This document shows, piece after piece, positions 34,717 to 43,238 of a DNA stretch of 64,000 nucleotides (its first letter is position 1; every line of letters begins with the position of its first letter). The position numbers were made by a program, and so were the translations under genes. The stretch covers positions 372,001 to 436,000 of the forward strand of contig NZ_CP054258.1 of the NCBI RefSeq assembly GCF_024181585.1, in the 5' to 3' direction. The stretch comes from Treponema socranskii subsp. buccale. GTDB taxonomy: Bacteria > Spirochaetota > Spirochaetia > Treponematales > Treponemataceae. The notes below the pieces were generated by a model, which did not search any database, was not told where the DNA came from, and saw nothing but the letters and a program-made list of their open reading frames with translations.

Positions 34717-35664
34717 TTATTTTCCTGACATTGCATTTGAAATATTTTGTACCGATGTGCCGCGCCGGGCTGCCGCATTGAGGCGCGCTTTCAGCGCAGC
34801 GGCTGCCTGTTCGACCGTCTGAGTCGGTACGCTTTGCGTTTGAGAAGACGCATCGAGGATATTTTTTTTCGCCATGGTGAGGTAATCGTTGATGTGCAGC
34901 TTGTATACGGCAGGCACGGCTTTTTCATCGAATTGTATACTCGCCGTGACGATGCCCTGCCTGCCTTCTGCGAAGTCTGCGCTGACGATCGCCCCGCGTA
35001 TGTCGACCGTTTCGACCGGATCGTCGAAACCGATGCGCAGCACGGTTTTTTTGCCGCTTACGAATTTCGGTACGCCGAGCAAAAGAATTTTTGCGCCTGA
35101 AAACGACAGGTCGCGCAGGATGCACTTGCGCGGGACGTTTTGCACGTAGACTATCGTATCTTCTTTTTCGATACCGAGCCGGTGCCGCGCTTCACCTGTC
35201 ATGACGATGCGCTCTTCTTTGCGCTGTATGAAATTGATGTCCGCTTCGATGAGCGCGCCGATCTTTACGATAAAATCGTCGGGCGGCCGCTGTGTATAGG
35301 TGAGCGTAACGACGGCGAGGTCTTTCGAATCCGCGTACTGCGCGACGTCCGTCACTTTTCCTGCGATAAAAAAACTCATCGTTTCCGTACCCTTGTCGAT
35401 AAAAAAACAAAAGCGCAGATTGATCGGCGGAGCGTTTTTTCGCGTGATGAGCGCGAACGCGCCTCCCGCCCTGCCGAGAATTACCTTTGCCGATTTGAGT
35501 GACGTTGAATTGATAATGCACGGCCATTGATTGCCGCCGCATTTGATGTATATTTCACGGGGAGCGATGCGGAGCGTGTGCAGAATTTCGCGAGTAAAAA
35601 TCACTTCTTTGTCGCTGTAGGAATCGTAGTAATGCGCTATCTGCTGATTGGTCGCGATCGCCAT
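34717..35664 (-). CDS. PilZ-domain c-di-GMP-binding protein
   Basis: 315 aa. The PilZ core lies mid-protein: RKEER gives the RxxxR motif and DLSFSG gives DxSxxG. Before it is a YcgR-like N-terminal part (about residues 1-130). The C-terminus is an alanine/glutamine-rich tail. It is cytoplasmic. It is translated without a visible Shine-Dalgarno: TTGACG-17-TATCAT ends 6 nt before the ATG. The coupled TPR gene follows one base after its stop. A c-di-GMP effector for motility, chemotaxis or surface behaviour is likely. Confidence 0.9.
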   Translation of the reverse strand: MAIATNQQIAHYYDSYSDKEVIFTREILHTLRIAPREIYIKCGGNQWPCIINSTSLKSAKVILGRAGGAFALITRKNAPPINLRFCFFIDKGTETMSFFIAGKVTDVAQYADSKDLAVVTLTYTQRPPDDFIVKIGALIEADINFIQRKEERIVMTGEARHRLGIEKEDTIVYVQNVPRKCILRDLSFSGAKILLLGVPKFVSGKKTVLRIGFDDPVETVDIRGAIVSADFAEGRQGIVTASIQFDEKAVPAVYKLHINDYLTMAKKNILDASSQTQSVPTQTVEQAAAALKARLNAAARRGTSVQNISNAMSGK

Positions 35665-35670
35665 ATTTAA

Positions 35671-35699
35671 ATGATAATCGATTGCTATGCATTCGTCAA
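35671..35699 (-). promoter_or_regulatory. Promoter placing transcription start at the PilZ start codon
   Basis: On the minus strand: TTGACG (35699-35694), 17-nt spacer, TATCAT (35676-35671), 6 nt, ATG 35664. No ribosome binding site. Confidence 0.65.
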
Positions 35700-35855
35700 C
35701 GATACGGAATTATCGCTGCGGAATATCGCAGGGGCCGCTTTATCGGACGGTAAACGAAAACGCCCGCCGCGGAGGGCAGGCACGTGTGCCGTGCGTTCCG
35801 GCTGCAAAATGCGGGGAACGTACGGAATAGGCTTAGGATACGGCAAATACGCGTA

Positions 35856-36068
35856 TCAATATGCCGATTTCGATTCGTGACGCGGGTGCGTCTTTTTCAT
35901 CAATTTGCGCTGAAGCGCTTTGTTTTTGCGATTTAAAATCGTAGAGGGCTTTTCATAGAATTCGCGTTTTTTGTATTCGCGGATAATGCCTTCTTTTTCT
36001 ACCATTCTTTTAAAACGTTTGATCGCTTTTTCAAGATTTTCGGAATCATCGACTGCAATAGTCGCCAT
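35856..36068 (-). CDS. rpsU: 30S ribosomal protein bS21
   Basis: 70 aa. The sequence [41 protein letters not shown], with basic tail [15 protein letters not shown], is the normal small-subunit protein S21, close to the 16S 3' end. I chose ATG 36068, which has AGAAGGGGGCG before it; the longer frame to 36140 is artificial. It is alone between the PilZ gene and the porin promoter. The 190-bp gap on its 3' side (35665-35855) contains GCCCGCC/GGAGGGC but no clear terminator. Confidence 0.95.
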   Translation of the reverse strand: MATIAVDDSENLEKAIKRFKRMVEKEGIIREYKKREFYEKPSTILNRKNKALQRKLMKKTHPRHESKSAY

Positions 36069-36339
36069 CTGTTTCGCCCCCTTCTGACCGGTGTACCGAG
36101 TAAGGACTATACTATACCATAAAACGCGTATGTTTTGCAAGACGGGAATTTTTTTGTTTGGCGGTTTTCCCGGCAGCCTTTTCTCATGTTAATATTTTTT
36201 GCTTCCGCGCTCGTCGCACGCATTTTGCGGGGGCGTATGCCGATGCGGAGTTTCGCGCGTACGCATAGGTATAACGATATTTTAAATATTTTTTTTGAAA
36301 CCGCAGGGAAACAGGGGTGTTTTAAAACGTTTAAATACC

Positions 36340-36368
36340 TTGACAGCTGAAAAACCTTGTGTTATATT
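36340..36368 (+). promoter_or_regulatory. Promoter of the porin gene
   Basis: TTGACA (36340-36345), 17-nt spacer, TATATT (36363-36368): near consensus. The leader to the ATG is about 87 nt and contains a small GCATC/GATGC hairpin; I recognise no known riboswitch. Upstream to 36069 nothing else is seen. Confidence 0.75.
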
Positions 36369-36461
36369 AAAACGAAGTAGCGGTTAAGTAACTGCGAAAC
36401 ATACGGTTGCCGTAAAATGACCGTCGGTCAGGCATCCGATGCAAAAATGGAGGTTTTTTGT

Positions 36462-37679
36462 ATGAAAAAGATTTTAGGTGTTGTGCTGGCATCCGCTCTC
36501 GTGGCAGGCGCTTTTGCACAGGTTTCGACCGGCGTCGAATTCAGATCCGTTATCGATGTTATGGATGTAACATTCAAAAAAGCTGCCGATCCCGATGCAT
36601 CTTTCCTCAAGCAGGATAATAAAGATGCCACTAAGATTGGTGTTACTGCAGCGGGAAAAAATGCCGGTGTTACTGCTGAAGTTACGTTCGATTTGAATAG
36701 CGCAGCTGCAACAGTTCTGTCTTCGAAGACAGATGTTGATTTTCCTGGAAGCACCTTCAAGAAAGAAACAGCCGATATCAGCACCATCCTCGGTGTGGGT
36801 GACGTATACGGTTGGTTCCATATCGGCGGATTCAACTTTACCGCAGGTAAACTGGGCAGCCGCTTTACGAACCGCATGAGACAGTCTGTCGGTAAAATCA
36901 TCAACGTATCGTTTGCCGAGCCGTTCAAATACGGTGTCGCGCTTTACAAGCATGTCGGCGCCGATGCGGACAATATGACCAACGGTGCAAATCTTGCGGC
37001 AATTGCGGACTATACGTTCGCTATCGGCGATGCGAAGCTTCTTACGAAAGCCGCTATCTTCGATACGACTCCGGGTTTCCCGCATCTCCAGAGCGGTTAC
37101 GGCTTTGAAGCGGCTTTCCAGTCGAAGCTCTTCACCCTCGACGCTGTTGTAAAAGTACCCTATGCCAACACGGCTGTTACGGGCGTGTATGTTTACGTAG
37201 CACCGGTTAAGATGCTCAGCGTTTCCGCAGGCGGTACGCTCGCATGGGACAACCGCAAATCTACATCGAAGGCGACCGATGATTTCGCATTCGGTATCGA
37301 CCTCCGCGCTCGCGTGGCTCCCATCGATGCTCTCGCTGTAACGCTTATGGGCAACTATTCGAACAATACCGCAAAAGATTCCGGCGGAAATACGAAAGAT
37401 ACAAACGGTATGTACATAACGCTCAACGGAACCTATATGCTCAACGATATGTGCGATCTTTTCTTAGAAGGCGGCTACTTTGACAAAGACGGATCCGACC
37501 CCAAGAAAGTTACAACCAACAACATCAAACTCCAAGTCGGTACGACGGTTAAACCGGTCGAACACGTGACGCTTTCTGCCGCTGTTCAGGGTGTTATTCC
37601 GCTCTATGAAGGCACACAGGCTGACGGTACCGCGTCTTTCCAACTCGTAGTACCTGTCGCTTTGAAGGTTGCGTTCTAA
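36462..37679 (+). CDS. Major outer-membrane beta-barrel (treponemal porin-like)
   Basis: 405 aa. The signal peptide is MKKILGVVLASALVAGAFAQ. The mature part is a long series of amphipathic beta-strands (GVEFRSVIDVMDVTFKK, FHIGGFNFTAGKLGSRF, MYITLNGTYMLNDMCDLFLEGGYF) and ends VALKVAF with C-terminal phenylalanine, the barrel-assembly signal. GGAGG precedes the ATG. A near-consensus promoter and a strong terminator hairpin suggest high expression as a single gene. The best guess is a major outer sheath/porin-type protein; the precise family cannot be fixed without a search. Confidence 0.85.
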   Translation: MKKILGVVLASALVAGAFAQVSTGVEFRSVIDVMDVTFKKAADPDASFLKQDNKDATKIGVTAAGKNAGVTAEVTFDLNSAAATVLSSKTDVDFPGSTFKKETADISTILGVGDVYGWFHIGGFNFTAGKLGSRFTNRMRQSVGKIINVSFAEPFKYGVALYKHVGADADNMTNGANLAAIADYTFAIGDAKLLTKAAIFDTTPGFPHLQSGYGFEAAFQSKLFTLDAVVKVPYANTAVTGVYVYVAPVKMLSVSAGGTLAWDNRKSTSKATDDFAFGIDLRARVAPIDALAVTLMGNYSNNTAKDSGGNTKDTNGMYITLNGTYMLNDMCDLFLEGGYFDKDGSDPKKVTTNNIKLQVGTTVKPVEHVTLSAAVQGVIPLYEGTQADGTASFQLVVPVALKVAF

Positions 37680-37693
37680 GCTGAACTTTCCGT

Positions 37694-37760
37694 TTGAGCG
37701 TTCTCCTTGAACGCTCATGCTGAAAAGCGAATCCCGCCGCATTGCGGCGGGATTTTTTTA
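37694..37760 (+). terminator. Terminator hairpins after the porin gene
   Basis: A first hairpin TGAGCGTTC/GAACGCTCA (37694-37717) is followed by ATCCCGCCGC/GCGGCGGGAT plus a T-run (37731-37759). Confidence 0.85.
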
Positions 37761-37805
37761 TGGTTCGATTTATGCGGCAGTTTTTCAAGAGGAAAAAGCG
37801 AGGTC

Positions 37806-38414
37806 TTATTCTATAAAGCGCTGCGGAGGCGTGACGATCCAAATGGCTTCGGCGTCTTCGTCCGTTTTATTTTCGAGCATGTGCGGTGTGCTTGCGGAAA
37901 ACGACGCGCTATCTCCCGCTTTCAGGTCGTATTCTTTTTCTTCATATTTGAGCATAATCGCCCCTTTGGTAACGACACCCAGCTCCCAGCCGATGTGTCC
38001 GTACGAACCGCGGTGCGTACGCGAATGAGGCGGCAGCCGTATGACGTACGCTTCGAATTGATTGTCTTTTTCCGATTTGTCCGTGCGCGCAAGCTCTTCG
38101 TATTTGATCGTATCTTCCGAAACGGTTCTCCGTTCGTCGCTTCGCGTTATTTTGACGGGACGCTTTCGCCGGTGTTCTTCAAACAGAAATTCCAGATTGA
38201 TATCGAGCGCGTCGGCGAGCGCGAGCAGCGTGTCGATGGCCGGTGAAACTTTATTGCGCTCGATCTGCGATACGAGGCTTTCGCTCACTCCCGCTTTGTC
38301 GGCGACGACTTTGAGCGTCATGCCTTTGTGTTCGCGCACCATGCGCAGTTTTTTACCGAAATGGTACGGTACGCGTTTGCTTTCTTTTTTGCCGGTTGCA
38401 TTGATTCGTCTCAT
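37806..38414 (-). CDS. XRE-family regulator with cupin domain
   Basis: 202 aa from ATG 38414; AAGAGA lies upstream and the longer frame to 38774 runs through the promoter region. The XRE helix-turn-helix (about residues 18-75) includes LRMVREHKGMTLKVVADKAGVSESLVSQIERNKVSPAIDTLLALADALDI. The C-terminal cupin (about 130-200) includes HRGSYGHIGWELGVVTKGAIMLKYEEKEYDLKAGDSASFSASTPHMLEN. This family senses a small metabolite, often an amine. It is convergent with the porin. Its own target is unknown. Confidence 0.93.
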   Translation of the reverse strand: MRRINATGKKESKRVPYHFGKKLRMVREHKGMTLKVVADKAGVSESLVSQIERNKVSPAIDTLLALADALDINLEFLFEEHRRKRPVKITRSDERRTVSEDTIKYEELARTDKSEKDNQFEAYVIRLPPHSRTHRGSYGHIGWELGVVTKGAIMLKYEEKEYDLKAGDSASFSASTPHMLENKTDEDAEAIWIVTPPQRFIE

Positions 38415-38473
38415 CGTTTTCTCTTGCCGTCCCTCATTTGCCGTCTGCCGAGATGCGGAGAACGGCATTCGAT

Positions 38474-39514
38474 TTATACGTTTTGCTCGGTGACAAATTG
38501 GATAAAGTAATCTTCGAGCGTTTTGTGCGGGCCGGGAAGTTTCATCCGTGCGCGCTCGCGCGCATCGTCCCTCCGGATCGTATACAGCGAATAAAAATCG
38601 CGGTAGTCGAGCTCCGCATCCGTTTTTATGGGCATACCGAGGTAATCGGCCACTTCGTCGCGCCCGATCGCCGCGATGCCCTTTGTCCGCAAAATCGTCC
38701 GCAGCCGGGAAATCTGCTCGTATGAAATGCCGAACAGAAATTCTTCCATCGCTTGAGAGACGCCGGGATCGCATAATTTATTTTTAATAAAACCGAGCCA
38801 TTGTCCGTCCATCTGCATCGAAATGAGCAGAAGCTCGCTCGTACCCATCATCGTGCCGAAAGCGGGCGCGAGTTTTCTGCGCGCAGTCCAGACTTCGTTG
38901 AGTATCGGTGCGATGACTTGAATGCGGTCGTCCGTACGGTATTCCCACAGCATGAGCAGCGAATAGCCCCATTGACGGCGGATTTCCCGCGGCAGCGTTT
39001 TATCTGCGATCAAATTCAGATATACGTCTTCGGCAAGCAGCGAAAACATCATCGTAACCGCTTCGGTCATAAGCTCTTCGGAAAGAGACGCGGGTGCTTT
39101 GATCCTCGTGCTTTGTTTTGAAAGCGATGAAAACGTGTGCATCTTTGCTATGAGAAATCCCTTGCCGAGACTCGCTTTCGACGGCAAAAGCAGCGTTCGA
39201 TCCCCGGCTTCCTGACTGTCAATGAGCATCTCCACGATCGTTTTCGGCGTACGCATGCCGCCCGGCAGATCGTGCTGTTCGAGCAGCGACGGAAACAATG
39301 CGATCGCACGCGCAAGGTGTTCGAGGTCTTTCATCCTGTCTTTAATTATCAACACGCGCTCCGTATCCGCATCGTTCATATACACAAGCAGATCGTCGAT
39401 GAGCTTTTTTTGCTTTTGCGTGAGGATGACGATGCCTTTGTCGTCTCTGCTTCGCGCGATGTTGTCGGTATCGTAGATGTGTTTGATATCGACGGGAGAA
39501 GTATTTGTTTCCGT
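38474..39514 (-). CDS. Conserved-looking unknown protein with an unusual start
   Basis: The first canonical start is ATG 39385 (303 aa; an in-frame GTG lies at 39391), but no ribosome binding site precedes either. The same frame stays open, with protein-like content (VDIKHIYDTDNIARSRDDKGIVILTQKQKKLIDDLL), back to a stop at 39530-39532. AAAGGA (39529-39524) sits just inside it. The codon at the right distance is ACG at 39514 (an ATC at 39520 is closer). I set the start tentatively at 39514. The protein is helical, without signal peptide or membrane segment. Function unknown; it lies 59 nt upstream of the XRE-cupin gene on the same strand. Confidence 0.6.
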   Translation of the reverse strand, partial: TETNTSPVDIKHIYDTDNIARSRDDKGIVILTQKQKKLIDDLLVYMNDADTERVLIIKDRMKDLEHLARAIALFPSLLEQHDLPGGMRTPKTIVEMLIDSQEAGDRTLLLPSKASLGKGFLIAKMHTFSSLSKQSTRIKAPASLSEELMTEAVTMMFSLLAEDVYLNLIADKTLPREIRRQWGYSLLMLWEYRTDDRIQVIAPILNEVWTARRKLAPAFGTMMGTSELLLISMQMDGQWLGFIKNKLCDPGVSQAMEEFLFGISYEQISRLRTILRTKGIAAIGRDEVADYLGMPIKTDAELDYRDFYSLYTIRRDDARERARMKLPGPHKTLEDYFIQFVTEQNV

Positions 39515-39626
39515 ATCGATCGTCCTTTGTTAATAATACTATGAACGAAACGTCTTTCGTCGATGTCTCGTTCAAGTTTCGAATGCGGAACATACCGATC
39601 AGTCGGATGTACGCGATCGATAATTT

Positions 39627-40193
39627 TTATTCCGCCGTCGGCGTTTCTTTTTCAAGCTCGACGGAATTTCCGGCGGCCTGCGATTCCTGCACATCCGCGT
39701 CCTTTGTTTCCTGCATATCGGCATCTTGCGCTTTTTGTGCCGCCTCCGTGCGCTCGGTTTCCGTATGAACGTCGGTTTGCACTTTGCTCGGCTTCGTTTC
39801 CGGCAGTTTATTTTTCGGAATCCGCTTCATGCCGATTTCAGCCAATTTGTTGTACGCGCCCGGCAGTACGCCCGGTGTCGTCGATGCGTACATATCGAGA
39901 ATCTCTTTAAACGATGCGTATGCCGCCGCGTATTTTTTTTGCTTCAAATAGAGATGACCGAGTTCGTATCGCGCTTCCACGTAGACCGACGAATCGATGC
40001 CGTAACGCGCGATCACCGTTTTATAATAGGTTTCCGCATTTTTATACTGCGCGCTTCCGTATGCGTTTTGTCCGAGCTGAATGAGCTGCGTCGACGTCAA
40101 ATCTTCGGGGATATCTTTTATCGTGCGGCACGAAACAAATAAAAGCGCACCGCACACCGCCGAGGTCAATGTAATGGCAATAATCCTTTTCAT
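39627..40193 (-). CDS. TPR-type outer-membrane lipoprotein
   Basis: 188 aa from ATG 40193, with GGAGGCGTT directly upstream. The signal peptide ends with lipobox LLFVSC (Cys about residue 22). The mature part has TPR-like repeats (IQLGQNAYGSAQYKNAETYYKTVIARYG, ARYELGHLYLKQKKYAAAYASFKEIL), as in BamD/YfiO-type proteins, then a charged, disordered tail (KAQDADMQETKDADVQESQ). Perhaps an assembly or scaffold lipoprotein. The identity as BamD is not supported beyond the repeats and length. Repeat array 2 starts 37 nt upstream of it. Confidence 0.75.
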   Translation of the reverse strand: MKRIIAITLTSAVCGALLFVSCRTIKDIPEDLTSTQLIQLGQNAYGSAQYKNAETYYKTVIARYGIDSSVYVEARYELGHLYLKQKKYAAAYASFKEILDMYASTTPGVLPGAYNKLAEIGMKRIPKNKLPETKPSKVQTDVHTETERTEAAQKAQDADMQETKDADVQESQAAGNSVELEKETPTAE

Positions 40194-40230
40194 AACGCCT
40201 CCAGTGTACAATGAGAAGTATAAAAAAAGC

Positions 40231-40956
40231 AAGAGCTCGGCAATTCCGAGCAGTGCGCGACTTGCAACGAGCGCGAAGCGCGAAGTTCCCCGCGCAGGAA
40301 TTGCCGAGCGTCTCCTATGAGAGAAAAACGGCAAAGCCGTTTTTCAACTCACGACTTCTTATAAGATTGCGAGCAGTGGTCGTTCGCGTTGCATCCGTGC
40401 ACCGCTCACTACCGTATTTTTGCATAGCAAAAATACGCAGTCGTTTTGCCAAGATACGACACGGCCTCCGTGCCGTGCATTGCACGAAGCGAAGCTTTCT
40501 GTACAGCAATTGCTGAGCGTCTCCTATCACAAAGCGCGCATAGATGCAGCGCTTTGTGTCCTCATAAGGAATTGCAGTCGGCTTTCATACCTTTTATTAC
40601 ATCCGAAAGGATGAGGTATGAAAGCCTCCGCGCGGATAAAAGAAAAACGGCAAAGCCGTTTTTCGCCTCACGACTTCCTATAAGATTCCGAGCAGTGGCC
40701 GTTCGCGGTTTTCCAAAAACTGAAGTTTTTGGAAAGTCTCCTTGATTTACTATGCGATGTTTAAAATTAAGTCACTGCAATATAAAGACTTAATTTTAAA
40801 CTCGTAGGCTGTCGAAAAAGTAACCGACTTTTGAGACAGCCCGCTCACTACCGTATTTTTGCATAGCAAAAATACGCAGTCGTTTTGCCAAGATACGACA
40901 CGGCATCCGTGCCGCATGACGCACGGATTTTTTCCGCTTCCGCTTTCATGCTGCAG
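40231..40956. repeat. Palindromic repeat array 2
   Basis: The same modules as array 1 occur. The outer stem is GCTCGGCAATTCC (40235-40247) with GGAATTGCCGAGC (40297-40309), then GAGCGTCTCC, AAAAACGGCAAAGCCGTTTTT, and ACGACTTC. The following units hold the CGTATTTTTGCATAGCAAAAATACG-type hairpin (arms CGTATTTTTGC/GCAAAAATACG) and ACGGC..TCCGTGCCGT. A second copy of the GAGCAGTGGCCGTTCGCGG unit carries the insertion at 40709-40841. I see no gene. Confidence 0.8.
40709..40841 (+). mobile_element. MITE-like element (copy 1), inserted in repeat array 2
   Basis: An internal inverted repeat GTTTAAAATTAAGTC/GACTTAATTTTAAAC (40759-40801) is flanked by CCAAAAACTGAAGTTTTTGG on one side and GGCTGTCGAAAAAGTAACC..TTTTGAGACAGCC on the other. 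The same 140 bp occurs reversed at 61847-61985. The neighbouring unit at 40370-40410 is the matching site without the insert. No transposase gene is inside. Confidence 0.65.
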
Positions 40957-41085
40957 TCGGGGCGTTGCGGGGTGTCCCCGCAGAGGGGGCAGCGGACGGC
41001 CGTATGAACGGAGCAAGGGGAAAACGACGGTTTTACACTTGCGGAGTGAAAAGGACGGGAGCGAGGGGGAGACTTCCCCCCTTGT
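40957..41085 (+). repeat. GC-rich dispersed element (copy 2)
   Basis: GGGGCGTTGCGGGGTGT, CGCAGAGGGGGCAGCGGA and GAGGGGGAGACTTCCCCC occur in the same order as at 11821-11919. Here the final hairpin is followed by CTTGTG rather than a T-run, so termination would be weak. Confidence 0.6.
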
Positions 41086-41122
41086 GTAAGGATGTTTGCA
41101 AAAAGAGATTTGAAAAATGTAT

Positions 41123-41151
41123 TGACTAAATGCCGGTACGCGGGTACGATT
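41123..41151 (+). promoter_or_regulatory. Promoter of the ABC importer operon
   Basis: TTGACT (41123-41128), 17-nt spacer, TACGAT (41146-41151), about 98 nt before the start codon. Confidence 0.5.
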
Positions 41152-41249
41152 TTATATCGATTTAAAATTCGAAACCTTTTCTACGATAATTATTAAAGAA
41201 AAGCGGAGCGTTGCGCATTGAGTGCGCTGCGTTTTCGCAGGGGGCGATT

Positions 41250-42191
41250 ATGAAACGATTGATCGGCGTGTTTGCAGTGCTGTGCGTTTTGGCCGGCTGC
41301 AAGGGAACGAATAAGTCGAAGACGATTAAAATCGGCATCGTGCAGCTTGTCGAACATCCGGCGCTCGATGACGCGTATAAGGGGTTCGTCGACGCTCTTT
41401 CCGAAGCGGGTTATACCGACGGAACGAATATTTCAATCGATTACGAAAACGCGCAGGGCGAACAGGCGAATTGCGTTACGATCGCGCAAAAGCTCGTAAA
41501 CGATCGAAGCGATTTGATCCTCGCGATTGCAACGCCCGCGGCGCAGGCTGTCGCGAATCTCACAAAAGACATTCCGATTCTCGTCACGGCCGTCACCGAT
41601 CCCGAAAGCGCAAAGCTTGTCAAATCGAACGATGCGCCGGGTACGAATGTTACGGGTACGTCGGACTTGACGCCGTGTGCAGCACAGATCGATTTATTGA
41701 AGCGTCTCGTACCGAACGCAAAAACCGTCGGCATGCTGTATTGTTCAAGCGAACAGAACAGCGTCTTTCAAATCGGTCTTGCAAAAGCCCAGTGCGATAA
41801 ACTCGGACTTGCATATATCGATGCGACGGTGTCGAGCACGAACGAAGTGCAGCAGGTGACGCAGAGCCTCGTCGGTAAAGTGGACGCGATCTACGTGCCG
41901 ACGGACAATATGGTTTCATCGAGTATCGTGACGGTTGCGCAGGTTGCGAACGAAAACAGGATTCCGACGATCGTCGGGGAAGAAGGCATGGTAGAGCGGG
42001 GTGCGCTTGCGACCTACGGCATCGATTATTATGCGCTCGGAAAGCAGACGGCTTCTATGGCAGTCGATATTATTAAAAACGGGAAAAAGCCTGAGGATAT
42101 GCCGATTCAATATCTCGAACATTGCACGCTCAGTATCAACCGCGATACGGCGGCGAAAATCGGCATGACTATTCGCGACTATTTGAACTAG
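41250..42191 (+). CDS. ABC transporter substrate-binding lipoprotein (TrpX-like family)
   Basis: 313 aa from ATG 41250, with GGGGGCGATT upstream; an earlier TTG at 41211 is unlikely. The signal peptide ends at lipobox VLAGC (Cys about residue 16). The mature part starts KTIKIGIVQLVEHPALDDAYKGFVDALSEAGYTDGTNISIDYENAQG, the normal beginning of PF04392-type binding proteins; TAVTDPESAKLV and VGMLYCSSEQNS are further family segments. The known members bind tryptophan or other small ligands; the ligand here is not decidable. It heads a three-gene operon with permease and ATPase. Confidence 0.92.
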   Translation: MKRLIGVFAVLCVLAGCKGTNKSKTIKIGIVQLVEHPALDDAYKGFVDALSEAGYTDGTNISIDYENAQGEQANCVTIAQKLVNDRSDLILAIATPAAQAVANLTKDIPILVTAVTDPESAKLVKSNDAPGTNVTGTSDLTPCAAQIDLLKRLVPNAKTVGMLYCSSEQNSVFQIGLAKAQCDKLGLAYIDATVSSTNEVQQVTQSLVGKVDAIYVPTDNMVSSSIVTVAQVANENRIPTIVGEEGMVERGALATYGIDYYALGKQTASMAVDIIKNGKKPEDMPIQYLEHCTLSINRDTAAKIGMTIRDYLN

Positions 42192-42272
42192 CGGGAGCGC
42201 TTGAAAAATTTCGGCTTCGGATACGATCGATAATCGGCAGTGCCGTTTGCCGCCGACGGAGTGTGCGTAAAG

Positions 42273-43235
42273 ATGGGATTGTTGTTTGCAGTGCACGGCG
42301 CCTTTGCCGTGGGCATTCTGTGGAGCGTGATGACGCTCGGCGTATACATTACGTTTCGGATTCTCGATATAGCCGATCTCACCGTTGACGGAAGTTTTGC
42401 GACGGGGGGCGCGGTTTCAGGCGTGCTCATCGCGCACGGTGTGCATCCGCTCCTTTCGCTTTCGGCGGCTTTTGCGGCGGGTATGCTTGCGGGTCTTGCG
42501 ACCGGTCTCTTGCACACGAAAATAAAAATACACGTGCTGCTCGCGAGCATCCTCACGATGATCGCGCTGTATTCCGTCAATATCCGCATTATGGGAAAAG
42601 CGAACACGCCGCTGCTCGGCGTCAATACGATGATGACCTTTTTTACCGACAGGTGCGGTTTTACCGCGGCGAACGCTTCGCTTGCCGTCGGCGCCGTCTT
42701 TGTCGTGTGTATCGTCGCACTTATGTATTGGTTTTTCGGAACGGAAATCGGCAGCGCCATGCGAGCGACGGGAAACAACGAGCGGATGGTGAGGGCGCTC
42801 GGCGTCAACACGGACACGATGAAGATACTCGGTCTCATGCTCGCAAACGGTTTCGTCGCGCTGTCGGGCGGGCTCGTCGCGCAGAGTCAGGGATACGCGG
42901 ACGTCGGCATGGGAACGGGCGTCATCGTTATCGGACTTGCGTCGATCATCATCGGGGAAGTCGTGTTCGGAAAGCGCTTCGCGTTTTGGTATAGGCTTTC
43001 GGCCGTCGTTTTCGGTTCGATCATCTACCGAATCGTCATCGCGATCGTACTGCAGCTCGGATTGAAATCGACCGATTTGAAATTGTTTACGGCGATCATC
43101 GTCGCAGCTTCCCTTTCCGTTCCCGTCGTCAAAGGAAGCATGGCGCACCGCCGTCGTTCGGCTATCCCCGGTACGAGGGCTTCGGATGCGGAGATCCCGC
43201 AAGATCGGGACGTGACCGACACGGCAGGAAAATAA
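42273..43235 (+). CDS. ABC transporter permease
   Basis: 320 aa from ATG 42273; GTG starts at 42240 or 42261 are possible. About eight hydrophobic helices are visible, with the LivH-like segments VYITFRILDIADLTVDGSFATGG near the start and IGSAMRATGNNERMVRALGVNTDTMKILGLMLANGFVALSGGLVAQSQGYADVGMG in the second half, the usual ATPase-contact loop. The last about 30 residues are polar. It forms the membrane channel of the importer encoded with the genes on both sides; 81 nt separate it from the binding protein gene. Confidence 0.92.
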   Translation: MGLLFAVHGAFAVGILWSVMTLGVYITFRILDIADLTVDGSFATGGAVSGVLIAHGVHPLLSLSAAFAAGMLAGLATGLLHTKIKIHVLLASILTMIALYSVNIRIMGKANTPLLGVNTMMTFFTDRCGFTAANASLAVGAVFVVCIVALMYWFFGTEIGSAMRATGNNERMVRALGVNTDTMKILGLMLANGFVALSGGLVAQSQGYADVGMGTGVIVIGLASIIIGEVVFGKRFAFWYRLSAVVFGSIIYRIVIAIVLQLGLKSTDLKLFTAIIVAASLSVPVVKGSMAHRRRSAIPGTRASDAEIPQDRDVTDTAGK

Positions 43236-43238
43236 GCG

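Noticed and set aside
36369-36461. Riboswitch in the porin leader
   Set aside because: The leader has only a small GCATC/GATGC hairpin and does not match the known riboswitch cores I can recall.
33466-41147. Shared 14-mer GGTACGCGGGTACG at two promoters
   Set aside because: In 64 kb several identical 14-mer pairs are expected by chance.
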